Assembly (NCBI RefSeq): GCF_900115685.1
Contig: NZ_FOXJ01000012.1
Coordinates: 56,388 to 120,387 of the forward strand
Length of the DNA stretch: 64,000 nt
Direction: 5' to 3'
DNA from: Variovorax sp. 770b2
GTDB lineage: Bacteria; Pseudomonadota; Gammaproteobacteria; Burkholderiales; Burkholderiaceae_C
Below, in pieces: positions 15,981-24,044 of this stretch. The notes under the pieces are model-generated. The model had not been told where the DNA came from and made no database searches. It was given only the letters and a program-made list of their open reading frames with translations. Numbering within the stretch: position 1 is the stretch's first letter; each line of letters begins with the position of its first letter. A program made the position numbers and the translations under genes.

Positions 15981-18599
15981 TCAGCTAAGTCGATCAAACC
16001 CTCCGCCCGGCGAAAAATTAGGCGCCATCTCGTTAATGGCCCGGGCGAGCGCCGCAAGTTCTGAATCGTCGCCATGAGTTGAAAGCGGGATGACGACGCC
16101 GTGCAACTGCGCCCGCAGGTCGCCCCAGCGGCGGCGCAGCACTGCCCAATTGTGCTCGTCGTAGGTGCCCTTGAAGATCACCGGCAGGATCTCGATGCGC
16201 GGCACTTCGCCGGGGCTTTCCGCAGGTCGGTGCTCGAATTCGGTCAGCAACTGCTCCCAATGGCTACCTAGACGGTCCACGCGACCAATCTGCTGTTCCA
16301 CCACGCCCGGGTTCCACTCGGGGTGCAGCAGAACAACCGTCCTGCACGCACGGTGCAAGTTCAGGCCTTCCCGGCCAACGACCGATTGCGCGACCAGTAC
16401 GCGCGGGAAGCTGTTATGGCGGTTGAAGGCCAGTTGCAGCAGTCGCCGCGTCGAGGACGGTGTCTTGCCGTACATCAAGCGGGCGAAGCTGCCTGCGCGG
16501 CGGCCGAACTCCTCGTTGAGTCGCTCCGCGACCTGCTTCCACAGGCGATCCGCCTTGAGGGCATCGAGCGCGCCGTCGCCGTGTTCATCACCTTCGTCGC
16601 GCTCGAGCGCGGCCTCTACGACGTGCCGGAACTCCGCCGCCCAAGCGGCCGTCGATTCCTCCTCCGGATCGAGCACCTCGGTCAGCGCGCGCACTACGAC
16701 CGGGATGTCGCCGGGGCACCGGCGGAACGCATCGAACAGCCGCAACAGCAGTCCCTCCGGCGGCTCGGCCGCGAGCCCTTGCTCCAGGACGCCGACAAGG
16801 CCTTCGCGTCGCCTGCGCTGCCGCTCTTCGATGGCCTCGTACTGCGCGGCCAGTCGCAGATTGATGTCCTTCAAGCCCTCGTCTTGAAACAACCCGAGTT
16901 GGCGGCTGGCTGCCAGCACCGCGGGTTCATCCTCCGCCCGGATAACCGCTTGCCCCCAAGGCCGCTCCTCTTTGAGCGCGAGCAGCATCTGTCGCGCATT
17001 GAGCAGCGACACGAGCGCGCGCATTGGGCGTGTGTAGCGGCCGAACACCAGCACCTTTTCGCCAGCACAATGGGCGGCCTCGATCGCACGCACGGCGGCC
17101 CGCAGTCCCGGATGCTCCATCAGCGCGTCCTGGCCGTCGCCGCCGGCAACGCTTTCGCGAATGACCTGCAGCCACCAGTCCACCCGCTGAGAACGCTTGT
17201 CGGCCGCTTCCGCGGGCGCCGCACCTGTCGCGCTGCCACTGTGCTCCTGTGCATCCATCGCTTCGTCAAGGGCGAGTTGCACCTTGTCCTCCTCCTCATC
17301 GAGGTGGCAGCGATCTAGCAGTTCGTTGATGCCATGTCCACTGCCCATCGTCAGCCGCAGCCGTTGCGCCCTCGGGTCGAGCCCTCCGGCGGCGGTGATC
17401 GATAGAGATTCCGCGGCACACACGGCGCGCCGCCAGCGCAGGTCTAGGTCCTCTGGTAGCACCGCGATGGCCGACTCCCTGCGGTAAGCGTGTAGCGGCT
17501 CGCCCGTCAGCGCTTGGAAGCTGCGAACCTTTTCGCTTTCGCGCTTGTCTCGCCGCAGCAGGTATGGGTCCAGCAAAGCTTTGAAGCTGGCAGCGGCCTG
17601 CTCGAATGCCTCGCGGCGATCCGCGCTCGTGGGCAACTCCTGCACCTTGCGGCACGCGTCTACGTAGGCGTCGATCGCCTGATTGGCTCCTTGCGGCTCC
17701 GCACCGATGCGCTGCAGAACGTCCATCCACTGGCGGGCGTTCAGTTCTACTGGAGTGGCGGTCAGCGCGAGACGGCGGGACCCGGGGTTGGCCACCGTGA
17801 CCTTCTCGAGGAGCCGAGTCAGTCCGGACGCGTCACCTCGGCTTTTGTGCGCCTCGTCGACTACGACCAGGTCGAAGAGGCCGAGGCCAAGCCCGACCGC
17901 GCCCTCAAGGGCGTGACGGTACTCGCCCCGGCGGCCGTATGCGCCGGCCTCGAGTACACCAGGCCAGAGGCTTTCCTCCAGCAGGCCATCCAGGAAGTTG
18001 GCCAAGTAGCCTCCCTCCCTGACGGCACGCAGGGTGATGTGGGCGGCCGCCGCATGGATGCGGGGATCCTTCAGCAAGGGATTGTCAGCCGAATTGCGCG
18101 GCACGCGATTGCGGCGCACCTTGCGCCACTGCGCGAACAGCGCCGGTAGCATTGTCCAGCGCCAAGGCTCGGCGTTGGCTCCGAGGCGCCAGTTCGTGAA
18201 GGCGTGCGAGAGCAGAACAACTTGTTCTTGATCCCAAGGCCGCGGCTCGGCGCCGGCCCATGCATCAAGGTACTGCTGTAGGCTTCTTAGCAGTGGGCTG
18301 CACCTAACTCCGCCGGCTTCGAGTTCGTCTCGCCACTGGAACCCCAAACCCGGTGGCACGAGGATCACCACCCGGCCTTCGGCTTGCACGACGGCGCGCA
18401 CCGTGGCCACCGCGATCCGTGTTTTTCCCATGCCGACCTCGTCCGCGACGATAACGCCGTTAGACGGGAGCCGGCTCGCAACGGCGCGCAGGCTTCGGCG
18501 CTGCCCATGGTCGAGCCTCCAGACGGCGTTGGCCGCTTCAGGTTCTTCCGAGAGCTGGCGAAGCGTGTCGGCCACCGTCGACCAGCCGCAGAATGTCAT
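15981..18599 (-). CDS. SNF2-type SF2 helicase/ATPase
   Basis: 872 residues from ATG 18599 (MTFCGWSTVADTL). Motif I is ADEVGMGKT (52-60), motif II DEAH (248-251) and motif III LTATP (279-283). The second RecA domain carries VLVAQSVVGREGLNLHRACR and the QIGRVDRLGS arginine-finger motif near 780-805. The spacing and the EGLNL/QQIGRVDR motifs are those of SNF2/RapA-like translocases. A long helical insert (about 480-720) separates the lobes. The start overlaps the stop of the PLD gene (ATGA), so translation is coupled. It is the last gene of a four-gene operon, and a DNA translocase partner for the PLD nuclease is the inferred role. The 96-codon upstream extension is ignored. Confidence 0.88.
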   Translation of the reverse strand: MTFCGWSTVADTLRQLSEEPEAANAVWRLDHGQRRSLRAVASRLPSNGVIVADEVGMGKTRIAVATVRAVVQAEGRVVILVPPGLGFQWRDELEAGGVRCSPLLRSLQQYLDAWAGAEPRPWDQEQVVLLSHAFTNWRLGANAEPWRWTMLPALFAQWRKVRRNRVPRNSADNPLLKDPRIHAAAAHITLRAVREGGYLANFLDGLLEESLWPGVLEAGAYGRRGEYRHALEGAVGLGLGLFDLVVVDEAHKSRGDASGLTRLLEKVTVANPGSRRLALTATPVELNARQWMDVLQRIGAEPQGANQAIDAYVDACRKVQELPTSADRREAFEQAAASFKALLDPYLLRRDKRESEKVRSFQALTGEPLHAYRRESAIAVLPEDLDLRWRRAVCAAESLSITAAGGLDPRAQRLRLTMGSGHGINELLDRCHLDEEEDKVQLALDEAMDAQEHSGSATGAAPAEAADKRSQRVDWWLQVIRESVAGGDGQDALMEHPGLRAAVRAIEAAHCAGEKVLVFGRYTRPMRALVSLLNARQMLLALKEERPWGQAVIRAEDEPAVLAASRQLGLFQDEGLKDINLRLAAQYEAIEERQRRRREGLVGVLEQGLAAEPPEGLLLRLFDAFRRCPGDIPVVVRALTEVLDPEEESTAAWAAEFRHVVEAALERDEGDEHGDGALDALKADRLWKQVAERLNEEFGRRAGSFARLMYGKTPSSTRRLLQLAFNRHNSFPRVLVAQSVVGREGLNLHRACRTVVLLHPEWNPGVVEQQIGRVDRLGSHWEQLLTEFEHRPAESPGEVPRIEILPVIFKGTYDEHNWAVLRRRWGDLRAQLHGVVIPLSTHGDDSELAALARAINEMAPNFSPGGGFDRLS

Positions 18600-20554
18600 C
18601 GCGTCTCCCTGAACGATCGGAGATTGCAAAGTCCCCAGGCGGCAGCTACGCGTGCGAGAGCTGCCTCGTGCCGTGTCGCGGATTCGCCGCCGCGCACGCA
18701 TGCATGGGCCGGGCGCGAGGCGTCGATCCGGAGCACCTCGAGCGGGTCCAGTCCGAATTGCAGGAACTCGGCAAGCCCTTTGCTGCCTGCGGCTCGAAAT
18801 AGGACTTCTTCGAGGCGAACGCACCAAAACGGCCAGTCCGACTCGTTCACCGTCGTCTGTTGCTGTGCAATTTTCTCGAGTTGCCACATCATGGTCCGCA
18901 CTGGTGAGGAGGCCGCCTGGCGCCCGGCATCAACGGGTTGCGGCGCGCCGGCAGGCGTCCCGCCTTGGACGAAATCGTCGTCGTCGCCATCGTCCAAGCG
19001 CGCGGGGAATTCCATCAAATGGGAAGCGAGGTCGACGACTTCGAGAGCCGGTGCTTCGCCAGCGGCCACTCGGCCCAACTCGTCGACAATGGGCACGGAC
19101 GCACCTCTGTTTCCGCTATCCCAGCGCAGCGCGGTCTGTCGCGGCATCGCCCCGAGCCAGAGCCACGCGTCGCCCTCGCGAGCGCAGGGCTCGCCGACGG
19201 CATCGAGTACGCCGAGGTCCGCGGGCGCCGCGGCGCTGCCGGGTGGAAGAGTAAGCAACCCCTTGCCGTCGGCGTGCTGCCGCCATTGCAGGAAAGCTAC
19301 TGGGCCCGCGATGAATGCGGGTGGCCTTGGGGGCATGGGCTCACCTTTGGAAGGAGGAGCGTTCAAGGAAAGCCCGCCCTCGCCATTGCGCTGCAGCGGG
19401 ACAAGGGTTGTGACAGCCAGCGTGCCGGCCGGCGCGGACCAGGGCAGACGCGGGAAGTCGAGGAACACCCCCACTTCGAAGTTGCCCGCCTGGCCGGTGC
19501 GGTTGAGGAAACCCGCGGGCGTGAGATTGCCCGAGCCGAGATACAGCCATGCACTCGTGCAGGCTTCAGTCCGGCTGTTCGCGCTGAAGATGAATTTCGC
19601 GTGCAAGGTCCGCAACGATTCCGCGCCAAACATAAGGGGCCGCGTCGGCGTTCGCACGCTCCAGCCGGCCTCCTCGATGGCGCGCATCGAAGTCGCGACC
19701 GACTGGCAGGCTTTCTCGTTGACATAGACGTCCACGTTGGCCGATTGCGTCAGAAGTCCGAGCGCATCGATCTCCCGCACTATCCGATCCAGCACTGCCG
19801 GCACGCCGCCGCCGGTGTTGGCCTCGAAGAAACCGGAAGCGAGTGCAAGCAGGTTGCGTCGGGTGCCGCCCGCGTACTCGCGCAGGTAGCCGAGCATGCC
19901 CTCCAGCAGCGACCGCTGCCGGTTGTCGAAGATGCGCGGCTTCGCAGTCCCGGCATGGCCGGCGCACAGCGCGGCCCACGCGGCGAGTTCTCGCACGGCC
20001 AGTGAAGTCTCGCTGTCGCGGCCCGCAAACTCGACAAGCGAACCGTCGTAGTGCCTACCCAGCCAGCCGAGGATCTCGCTCGCCATGCCAACGTCGGCGC
20101 AGCGCTGGGCTAGAGTCTCATCGCCCTGACTGAGTTCGCCGCTATCGACGTCAAAGCACCAAGCGAGGTCCAGGCTGTCTTCCACCGTCTGCTGAGTCCA
20201 GTTGGCCGTTGTGACAATGACGCGCAGACGCCAACCAGCAGTACGACTGCGGAAACCCAATAGCGCAACCTTGGCGTGCATGAGCCGAAACGCTCCGCCG
20301 GGTGCAATGCGCAGCGGCAGGTCAGCCACGCCCGGCACGTCGAGCACCGAGACAGGCTCGTGGAACGGGTCGAGCATGACCCCCAGCACCAACTGGCCGT
20401 AGCGAGCGCGGACGCTCGCCGGCTTGCGCGTGAAGCGTTCGGCCGCCGCGTCGAGAAACCCCGCATCCGCCGAGAAACCGCACACCCAGCCGAACAGGCC
20501 TTCGCAGTCCTCGGGCGGCTCGAATAGGTGAAGCAGCGAAGGTGCGGCGCTCAT
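18596..20554 (-). CDS. Phospholipase-D-like nuclease with two HxK motifs
   Basis: 652 residues from ATG 20554 (MSAAPSLLHLF), whose start overlaps the preceding stop (AATGA). Two half-sites are present: H93-x-K95 (LMHAKVALLG) with N118 (TTANWT), and H318-x-K320 (TLHAKFIF) with GSGN at 340-343 (YLGSGNLTPAGF). This two-half arrangement resembles tyrosyl-DNA phosphodiesterase and other monomeric PLD nucleases. The C-terminal 250 residues are Pro/Ala/Asp-rich and then helical. Together with the SNF2 helicase it recalls DISARM (DrmC) and Mokosh-like pairings, but the other DISARM genes are absent. Likely a DNA- or RNA-processing effector. Confidence 0.85.
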   Translation of the reverse strand: MSAAPSLLHLFEPPEDCEGLFGWVCGFSADAGFLDAAAERFTRKPASVRARYGQLVLGVMLDPFHEPVSVLDVPGVADLPLRIAPGGAFRLMHAKVALLGFRSRTAGWRLRVIVTTANWTQQTVEDSLDLAWCFDVDSGELSQGDETLAQRCADVGMASEILGWLGRHYDGSLVEFAGRDSETSLAVRELAAWAALCAGHAGTAKPRIFDNRQRSLLEGMLGYLREYAGGTRRNLLALASGFFEANTGGGVPAVLDRIVREIDALGLLTQSANVDVYVNEKACQSVATSMRAIEEAGWSVRTPTRPLMFGAESLRTLHAKFIFSANSRTEACTSAWLYLGSGNLTPAGFLNRTGQAGNFEVGVFLDFPRLPWSAPAGTLAVTTLVPLQRNGEGGLSLNAPPSKGEPMPPRPPAFIAGPVAFLQWRQHADGKGLLTLPPGSAAAPADLGVLDAVGEPCAREGDAWLWLGAMPRQTALRWDSGNRGASVPIVDELGRVAAGEAPALEVVDLASHLMEFPARLDDGDDDDFVQGGTPAGAPQPVDAGRQAASSPVRTMMWQLEKIAQQQTTVNESDWPFWCVRLEEVLFRAAGSKGLAEFLQFGLDPLEVLRIDASRPAHACVRGGESATRHEAALARVAAAWGLCNLRSFRETR

Positions 20555-21165
20555 TCCGCGCCATCCTGTGCAGCAAAGCGCTCGTGCAATTCGCCTTGCA
20601 GTTCCAGTTTCAGCAAGTACAGATTTCGCATCCGGAACGACAGGCCCTCGGGCCAGTCGATCTCGCCGGCCAGATGTACGCCGGCTTCTTCGCCTACCTC
20701 GCCGACAGCGTCCTCCGCATCCAAATCGTGAAGGGTGGGGGGCGCAGGACCGCGGCGAAAGGCCGCTCCCGGCCGCAGCACATTGCCCACGAGCGCGACG
20801 ACTCGGCCATCGCGCTCCGCTAGGCTGCGCAGGACTGCGGCTGGGTCCGCCGTAGCACAGGCGCGGCAGAACTCGTTGGCCTCGGCATCCTTGTGTTGCA
20901 TCCGCAGGAATGCATCGGCGGCGATGTGCAGAGCCTCGAGCTCTTCGCGGACCGCCGGCACCGCATCCGCGAGCGTCATCCGCTCCGACGACGCGTGGGC
21001 GATCCGCGCTTCGAGGGCGTCGAGCAGTTGCAGCGCCGAATCTCGCGCCTGCCACAAGCGCGCCCCGGCTTCGAGGTCTTGCCAATGGGCGTCGTCCTGC
21101 ACTTCGGGCGGGCGGTCCAACCAGGTCAGCGGCCCTGTTGGCGGCTCATGCCGCAGGCGCTCCAC
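20551..21165 (-). CDS. Helical protein of unknown function (PLD-helicase operon)
   Basis: 204 residues, start GTG 21165, directly after the TAG of the preceding gene. It overlaps the PLD start by 4 bp. Mostly helical and Ala/Glu/Arg-rich: LEAGARLWQARDSALQLLDALEARI and YLLKLELQGELHERF suggest coiled coils. No catalytic motif, membrane segment or known family is visible. Tight coupling on both sides implies a structural or sensory subunit of the same system. Confidence 0.7.
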   Translation of the reverse strand: MERLRHEPPTGPLTWLDRPPEVQDDAHWQDLEAGARLWQARDSALQLLDALEARIAHASSERMTLADAVPAVREELEALHIAADAFLRMQHKDAEANEFCRACATADPAAVLRSLAERDGRVVALVGNVLRPGAAFRRGPAPPTLHDLDAEDAVGEVGEEAGVHLAGEIDWPEGLSFRMRNLYLLKLELQGELHERFAAQDGAE

Positions 21166-21885
21166 CTACGCCAGCGCTGCGCGCCGCCGTGATTTTTCTT
21201 CTGACGTCTCATCCACGCCACCGGAGCGAAGCCGGCAGTCGAGGTGCTCGAGCGCTTCGCCGGGCAAGCGGGTGCAGGGCGAGAGCCCATCAGTAACGGT
21301 GCGCGTCGTCATGGTGACAGCCTCGCCGCTGACCCATTTCGACAGGTGCTCTTCCATCGGCCGGTTCGACGGCCGATAGTTACCTAGTGCCGCGTCAAGG
21401 AAGGCGCGGCCTTCGGCGGTCGTTTGCAGGGAGTTGAAACGCCGGTTCAGCGAAGTCGCGAAGCCGAGCGGCACCAGCGCGCTGCCGGCCGCCATACGCA
21501 TCGGCTGCGTTACGTAAAAGCCGCGGGCCCGAAAACGCGCATAGAGCGGGCCTTCCTCTAGGTCGTGCTCACGAGGGAACTTGTTCCGGCCGCGCAGTCG
21601 GGGATCCGAGGCCCAGTCGGTGTCGCGGTATGCGAGCCAGCAGGCCAGTGCCTCGATGGCGTTGGTGCATTCCATCTTCGCGACGGCGTGGCCCCGCTCG
21701 GCCTGAAGTTCTGCAACCCGCACTCCCAGTAAGGCCAGCATCAACTGCTTGCCGAACCAGACGCCTCCCAGCCCCGGCACGGCTCGGTCGTTGAACCGGC
21801 GGACCGCGCCTGCGATGCCGAGCGACCGCAGCCGCCGAGACGAACCCAACCTGTCTGGCCCCAATAGGCCGCAAAACAACTGCAT
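21166..21885 (-). CDS. Unknown protein, first gene of PLD-helicase operon
   Basis: 239 residues from ATG 21885 (MQLFCGLLGPDRLGSS). The N-terminal half has a compact conserved-looking pattern (LGIAGAVRRFND, then GLGGVWFGKQLMLALLGVRVAE) followed by ECTNAIEALACWLAYRD and DPRLRGRNKFP. The C-terminal half has FYVTQPMRMAAGSALVPLG and SLNRRFNSLQTT, typical of a winged-helix or helical regulator, though this is only an impression. I do not know the family. It is the promoter-proximal gene, so it may be the sensor or adaptor of the four-gene unit. Confidence 0.7.
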   Translation of the reverse strand: MQLFCGLLGPDRLGSSRRLRSLGIAGAVRRFNDRAVPGLGGVWFGKQLMLALLGVRVAELQAERGHAVAKMECTNAIEALACWLAYRDTDWASDPRLRGRNKFPREHDLEEGPLYARFRARGFYVTQPMRMAAGSALVPLGFATSLNRRFNSLQTTAEGRAFLDAALGNYRPSNRPMEEHLSKWVSGEAVTMTTRTVTDGLSPCTRLPGEALEHLDCRLRSGGVDETSEEKSRRRAALA

Positions 21886-22690
21886 GCTTTCTCCCAAGCC
21901 CTGTCATCCGTTCGCCTTGTGCCGATCAGGCGGTCTGGCGCTTCTCGTGGTCGCGGAGGATACCTTGCGGTTGCGCGGCTTCCGTTGCTTTGATTCCGGT
22001 TAGCTATCGCCGTCATCGGCGATGCCCTTGATCTGGTAATAGGTTGTCTCGATCGGATGATTCCGCGCTTCAGAAACTGCACGTATTTCCTGGCGTGCGT
22101 CGCCTAGCTTCGATGGTCGATGAAGATGGGTCAGGGCCCAGGCTGGTCAGCCGATGGCGGCCGAGGTTTATTGCCGGCTGCGCGCACATGGAAGTGGGCC
22201 TTGGCGCCTTCCCAAGTGACCGACTCACCTGCGGCTTGCAATGCAGCCCAGCGCCTGTCGGCGATTCGATGCAGTTCCTCGCCTAGGTCGCTGTGCTCGA
22301 CCGCAGCGGAAAGCATATCGGGGTTGGACTCACGAGTAGACCTGCTCAAGCCGGCAATCGAAGGCGCAATGTGGGCCTCGAGTTCTTCTTCAATGCAGAT
22401 CGTTTTTGTCGAGATGTTGATAGCCTGATGGTGTTTTGGGCGCCTGCACTTGCATCACACCGGCTCTGGCATCGCTCGCGCCGAGCAGCCCATTGCAAGC
22501 TGGATCGTTCTTCCACGTGTGATCGTTGATGGTGAGCTAAAGATTCGGAAGCATGCGTTGCTACTGTTTGCTTGTTTAGTTGACCTGTTGATGTGGAGTC
22601 GTGCGGCTGCTGGGCGAAGGCAGTTGGGTATGGATCTTTTCGCGTGAGAGGGGCGAGATGCGTGAACACACCGCGCCCCCAGACAGGCTT
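21886..22690. other. Mostly non-coding; degraded small genes
   Basis: Contains the promoter region of the PLD-helicase operon at its left. Between 22003 and 22112 one minus frame reads ARQEIRAVSEARNHPIETTYY and so on, like the end of a lost small gene. A possible 72-codon gene lies at 22131-22349. Nothing is recognised in 22350-22690. Confidence 0.35.
22131..22349 (-). CDS. Small ORF, possible orphan antitoxin-like
   Basis: 72 codons from a TTG at 22349. The text is protein-like: SNPDMLSAAVEHSDLGEEL, then HRIADRRWAALQAAGESVTW. The ending resembles addiction-module antitoxins in which a helix RW..L.AG...W precedes the stop. No toxin partner is intact nearby. The start is weak and the call tentative. 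Confidence 0.35.
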   Translation of the reverse strand: MSRSTRESNPDMLSAAVEHSDLGEELHRIADRRWAALQAAGESVTWEGAKAHFHVRAAGNKPRPPSADQPGP

Positions 22691-22960
22691 TCAGGAGCCA
22701 GTCTCTGGCGCCTTGCGTCGCGCCATCTCACTCCTCTGGAAAAGTTCTCCGGCCTGATGCGCCAGGTCGGCTGCGAGCCAGAGCAAATTGTCCAGATGCC
22801 GGGGCCCGTCCCCGCTGCACCAGTCGATGTCTTCTCCGTGGCATGCCCACAGCAGCGCTTCGAGCTGCGCGAGGGTGTTTTCGAGAAGATCCGTCGGATC
22901 TTGGGCACTCCCGTCGCTGGATACGGGCGTGCGAAGCCGGGCTATAGTCTTGGTAGCCAT
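22691..22960 (-). CDS. Small conserved hypothetical protein
   Basis: 89 residues from ATG 22960 (MATKTIARLRTPVSS). An acidic, Leu- and Trp-rich middle (LLENTLAQLEALLWACHGED) is followed by HLDNLLWLAADLAHQAGELF, giving two amphipathic helices. This pattern is familiar from small orphan proteins of Comamonadaceae and Pseudomonas, function unknown. The upstream open extension to 23107 is Arg/Pro-rich and unlikely. It stands alone between accessory segments. Confidence 0.6.
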   Translation of the reverse strand: MATKTIARLRTPVSSDGSAQDPTDLLENTLAQLEALLWACHGEDIDWCSGDGPRHLDNLLWLAADLAHQAGELFQRSEMARRKAPETGS

Positions 22961-23379
22961 TGATGTGCGTCCTTTTCTGAGGCAAGTGCACGTCTTTTGG
23001 TTAGACGGCTGGGGTGCTAGAACACCCCGGCCGTCGCCTTTGATACCTCGCATTTGCATCGGTGCTTTCGCATCGACAACCCGCGGCGAGCTGCGCGGTC
23101 CTCTCATTCGTTTTTCTCTGTGTTGCTGCTTCCTTGCCCTTGTCGGGACTGAGTTACGGGAGCATTCACTTTAGAGAAGAGCGCTGGGGTGTGAATGCAT
23201 TTGCGCATCACGAAGTCGCGATTCGCGCCAACAAATGCAGCTTCAGCGACATGGAGTGCAGTGCACTTGCCCGGTACTTGATCGTGGGGCATCAAAGCAA
23301 CAATTGGCCATGTTCATTGAGGCCTGAGCGGCAATCAGCGCCTGGAGGAACCTGTTTCAACAGGCCTCTGATCGGCGGC
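22961..23379. other. Intergenic region, no gene supported
   Basis: No RNA gene or coherent frame was seen. The longer plus frame starting at 23062 runs into the repeat and the tRNA fragment and is not credible as a protein. Confidence 0.4.
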
Positions 23380-23510
23380 TTGTGCGTCGCTGGTGTGGCC
23401 AGCCGCTATATCGTGCTGCGCACCGAGCCTGCGCAGTGGCTTGTCTCGACCCGTCGGGCTTCCGCCGCTGACGACTTCGCACCTAACGGTGCTGCGCCCT
23501 GTCGGTTGCC
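23380..23510 (+). repeat. Dispersed ~130-bp repeat, copy C
   Basis: Third copy of the repeat at 564-693 and 15771-15896, same orientation. The second hairpin is GCACC-TAAC-GGTGC (23479-23492): the stem is unchanged while the loop differs from copies A and B. It ends about 40 bp before the tRNA-Phe-like fragment. Confidence 0.75.
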
Positions 23511-23548
23511 GCTTTCCCGGGGCGATTTTGTATCTCCGTGCAAATCTG

Positions 23549-23587
23549 ATCCGGGTGTCGGTGGTTCGATTCCGCCCCAGGCCACCA
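23549..23587 (+). other. tRNA-Phe 3' fragment, probable att site
   Basis: A complete T-arm (GGTGG 23560-23564, loop TTCGATT, CCGCC 23572-23576), a 7-nt 3' acceptor strand CCAGGCC (23577-23583), discriminator A and encoded CCA (23585-23587) are present. No D-arm or anticodon arm precedes them, so this is not a working tRNA. The sequence GTGTCGGTGGTTCGATTCC is that of betaproteobacterial tRNA-Phe. Fragments like this are left where tyrosine integrases recombine into tRNA 3' ends, so I take it as an attachment-site half of a past island. The tRNA identity is from memory. Confidence 0.7.
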
Positions 23588-23618
23588 ACATTACTTTCGC
23601 GGTTGTCCGCGTAAGTCC

Positions 23619-23655
23619 AAAAGCCCTAAGTAAATCAACTACTTAGGGCTTTTTT
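23619..23655 (+). terminator. Strong Rho-independent terminator
   Basis: A perfect 10-bp stem GCCCTAAGTA (23623-23632) / TACTTAGGGC (23640-23649) with loop AATCAAC and six T. Four A before the stem make it usable in both directions. It lies 31 bp after the tRNA 3' fragment, as expected downstream of a tRNA gene or in an attP arm. Confidence 0.85.
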
Positions 23656-24044
23656 CATTGCGCTTGCTTCCGCATCTGTCCGGGTGCTTCCGAGGCATTG
23701 TGCAGTAACTGTTCCAGTAACCGCGCCTCCAGACCAAGAGGCGATTAGAAGTTACTGCAGCGCGACAAATCCAACATCCAACGTTTTCCCTCATGCCGTC
23801 AAGTGAACCTCGGCCGTCAGTTCACGCTGAAGCCTGCCCGTTGAGGATTCAGATCTCTTGGGCTGCCAGTCAGGCTTTTCCGTCTACCTGTCAGATGTAG
23901 TTCCATAGTCAGCTTGAAACTGCAAGCAGCCGCCCACGGTCGAGGTTCTGAACGACAGCTGTTGCATATAGCGGTGACTGGACACTTCAAGCGGAGGCCA
24001 AGCAACTGCACCGGCTGAACGAAGATCAAAGCGAGTCAGCGCAA
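23656..24044. other. Intergenic region, no gene seen
   Basis: Between the terminator and the stop of the giant minus-strand gene. Only very short frames are present. It may contain remnants of the integrated element's end. Confidence 0.4.

Noticed and set aside
16323..17318. 331-codon plus-strand frame
   Set aside because: Lies opposite the SNF2 helicase gene, whose motifs are unambiguous. GC-rich codon bias creates open antisense frames.
18384..20005. Two long plus-strand frames (447 and 355 codons)
   Set aside because: Antisense to the PLD gene and the start of the helicase gene. No motif is visible in either.
20755..20830. GC-rich stem-like stretches in the 204-aa gene considered as a regulatory RNA
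   Set aside because: They fall inside a well-supported coding frame with continuous protein-like sequence.
15981..21885. Calling the PLD-helicase operon DISARM
   Set aside because: The DUF1998 protein, the DrmA-type helicase and the methylase are missing, and two of the four proteins are unknown, so the name would overstate the match.
23062..23646. 194-codon plus frame across repeat C and the tRNA fragment
   Set aside because: Spans non-coding repeat, tRNA fragment and part of the terminator. Composition is not protein-like.
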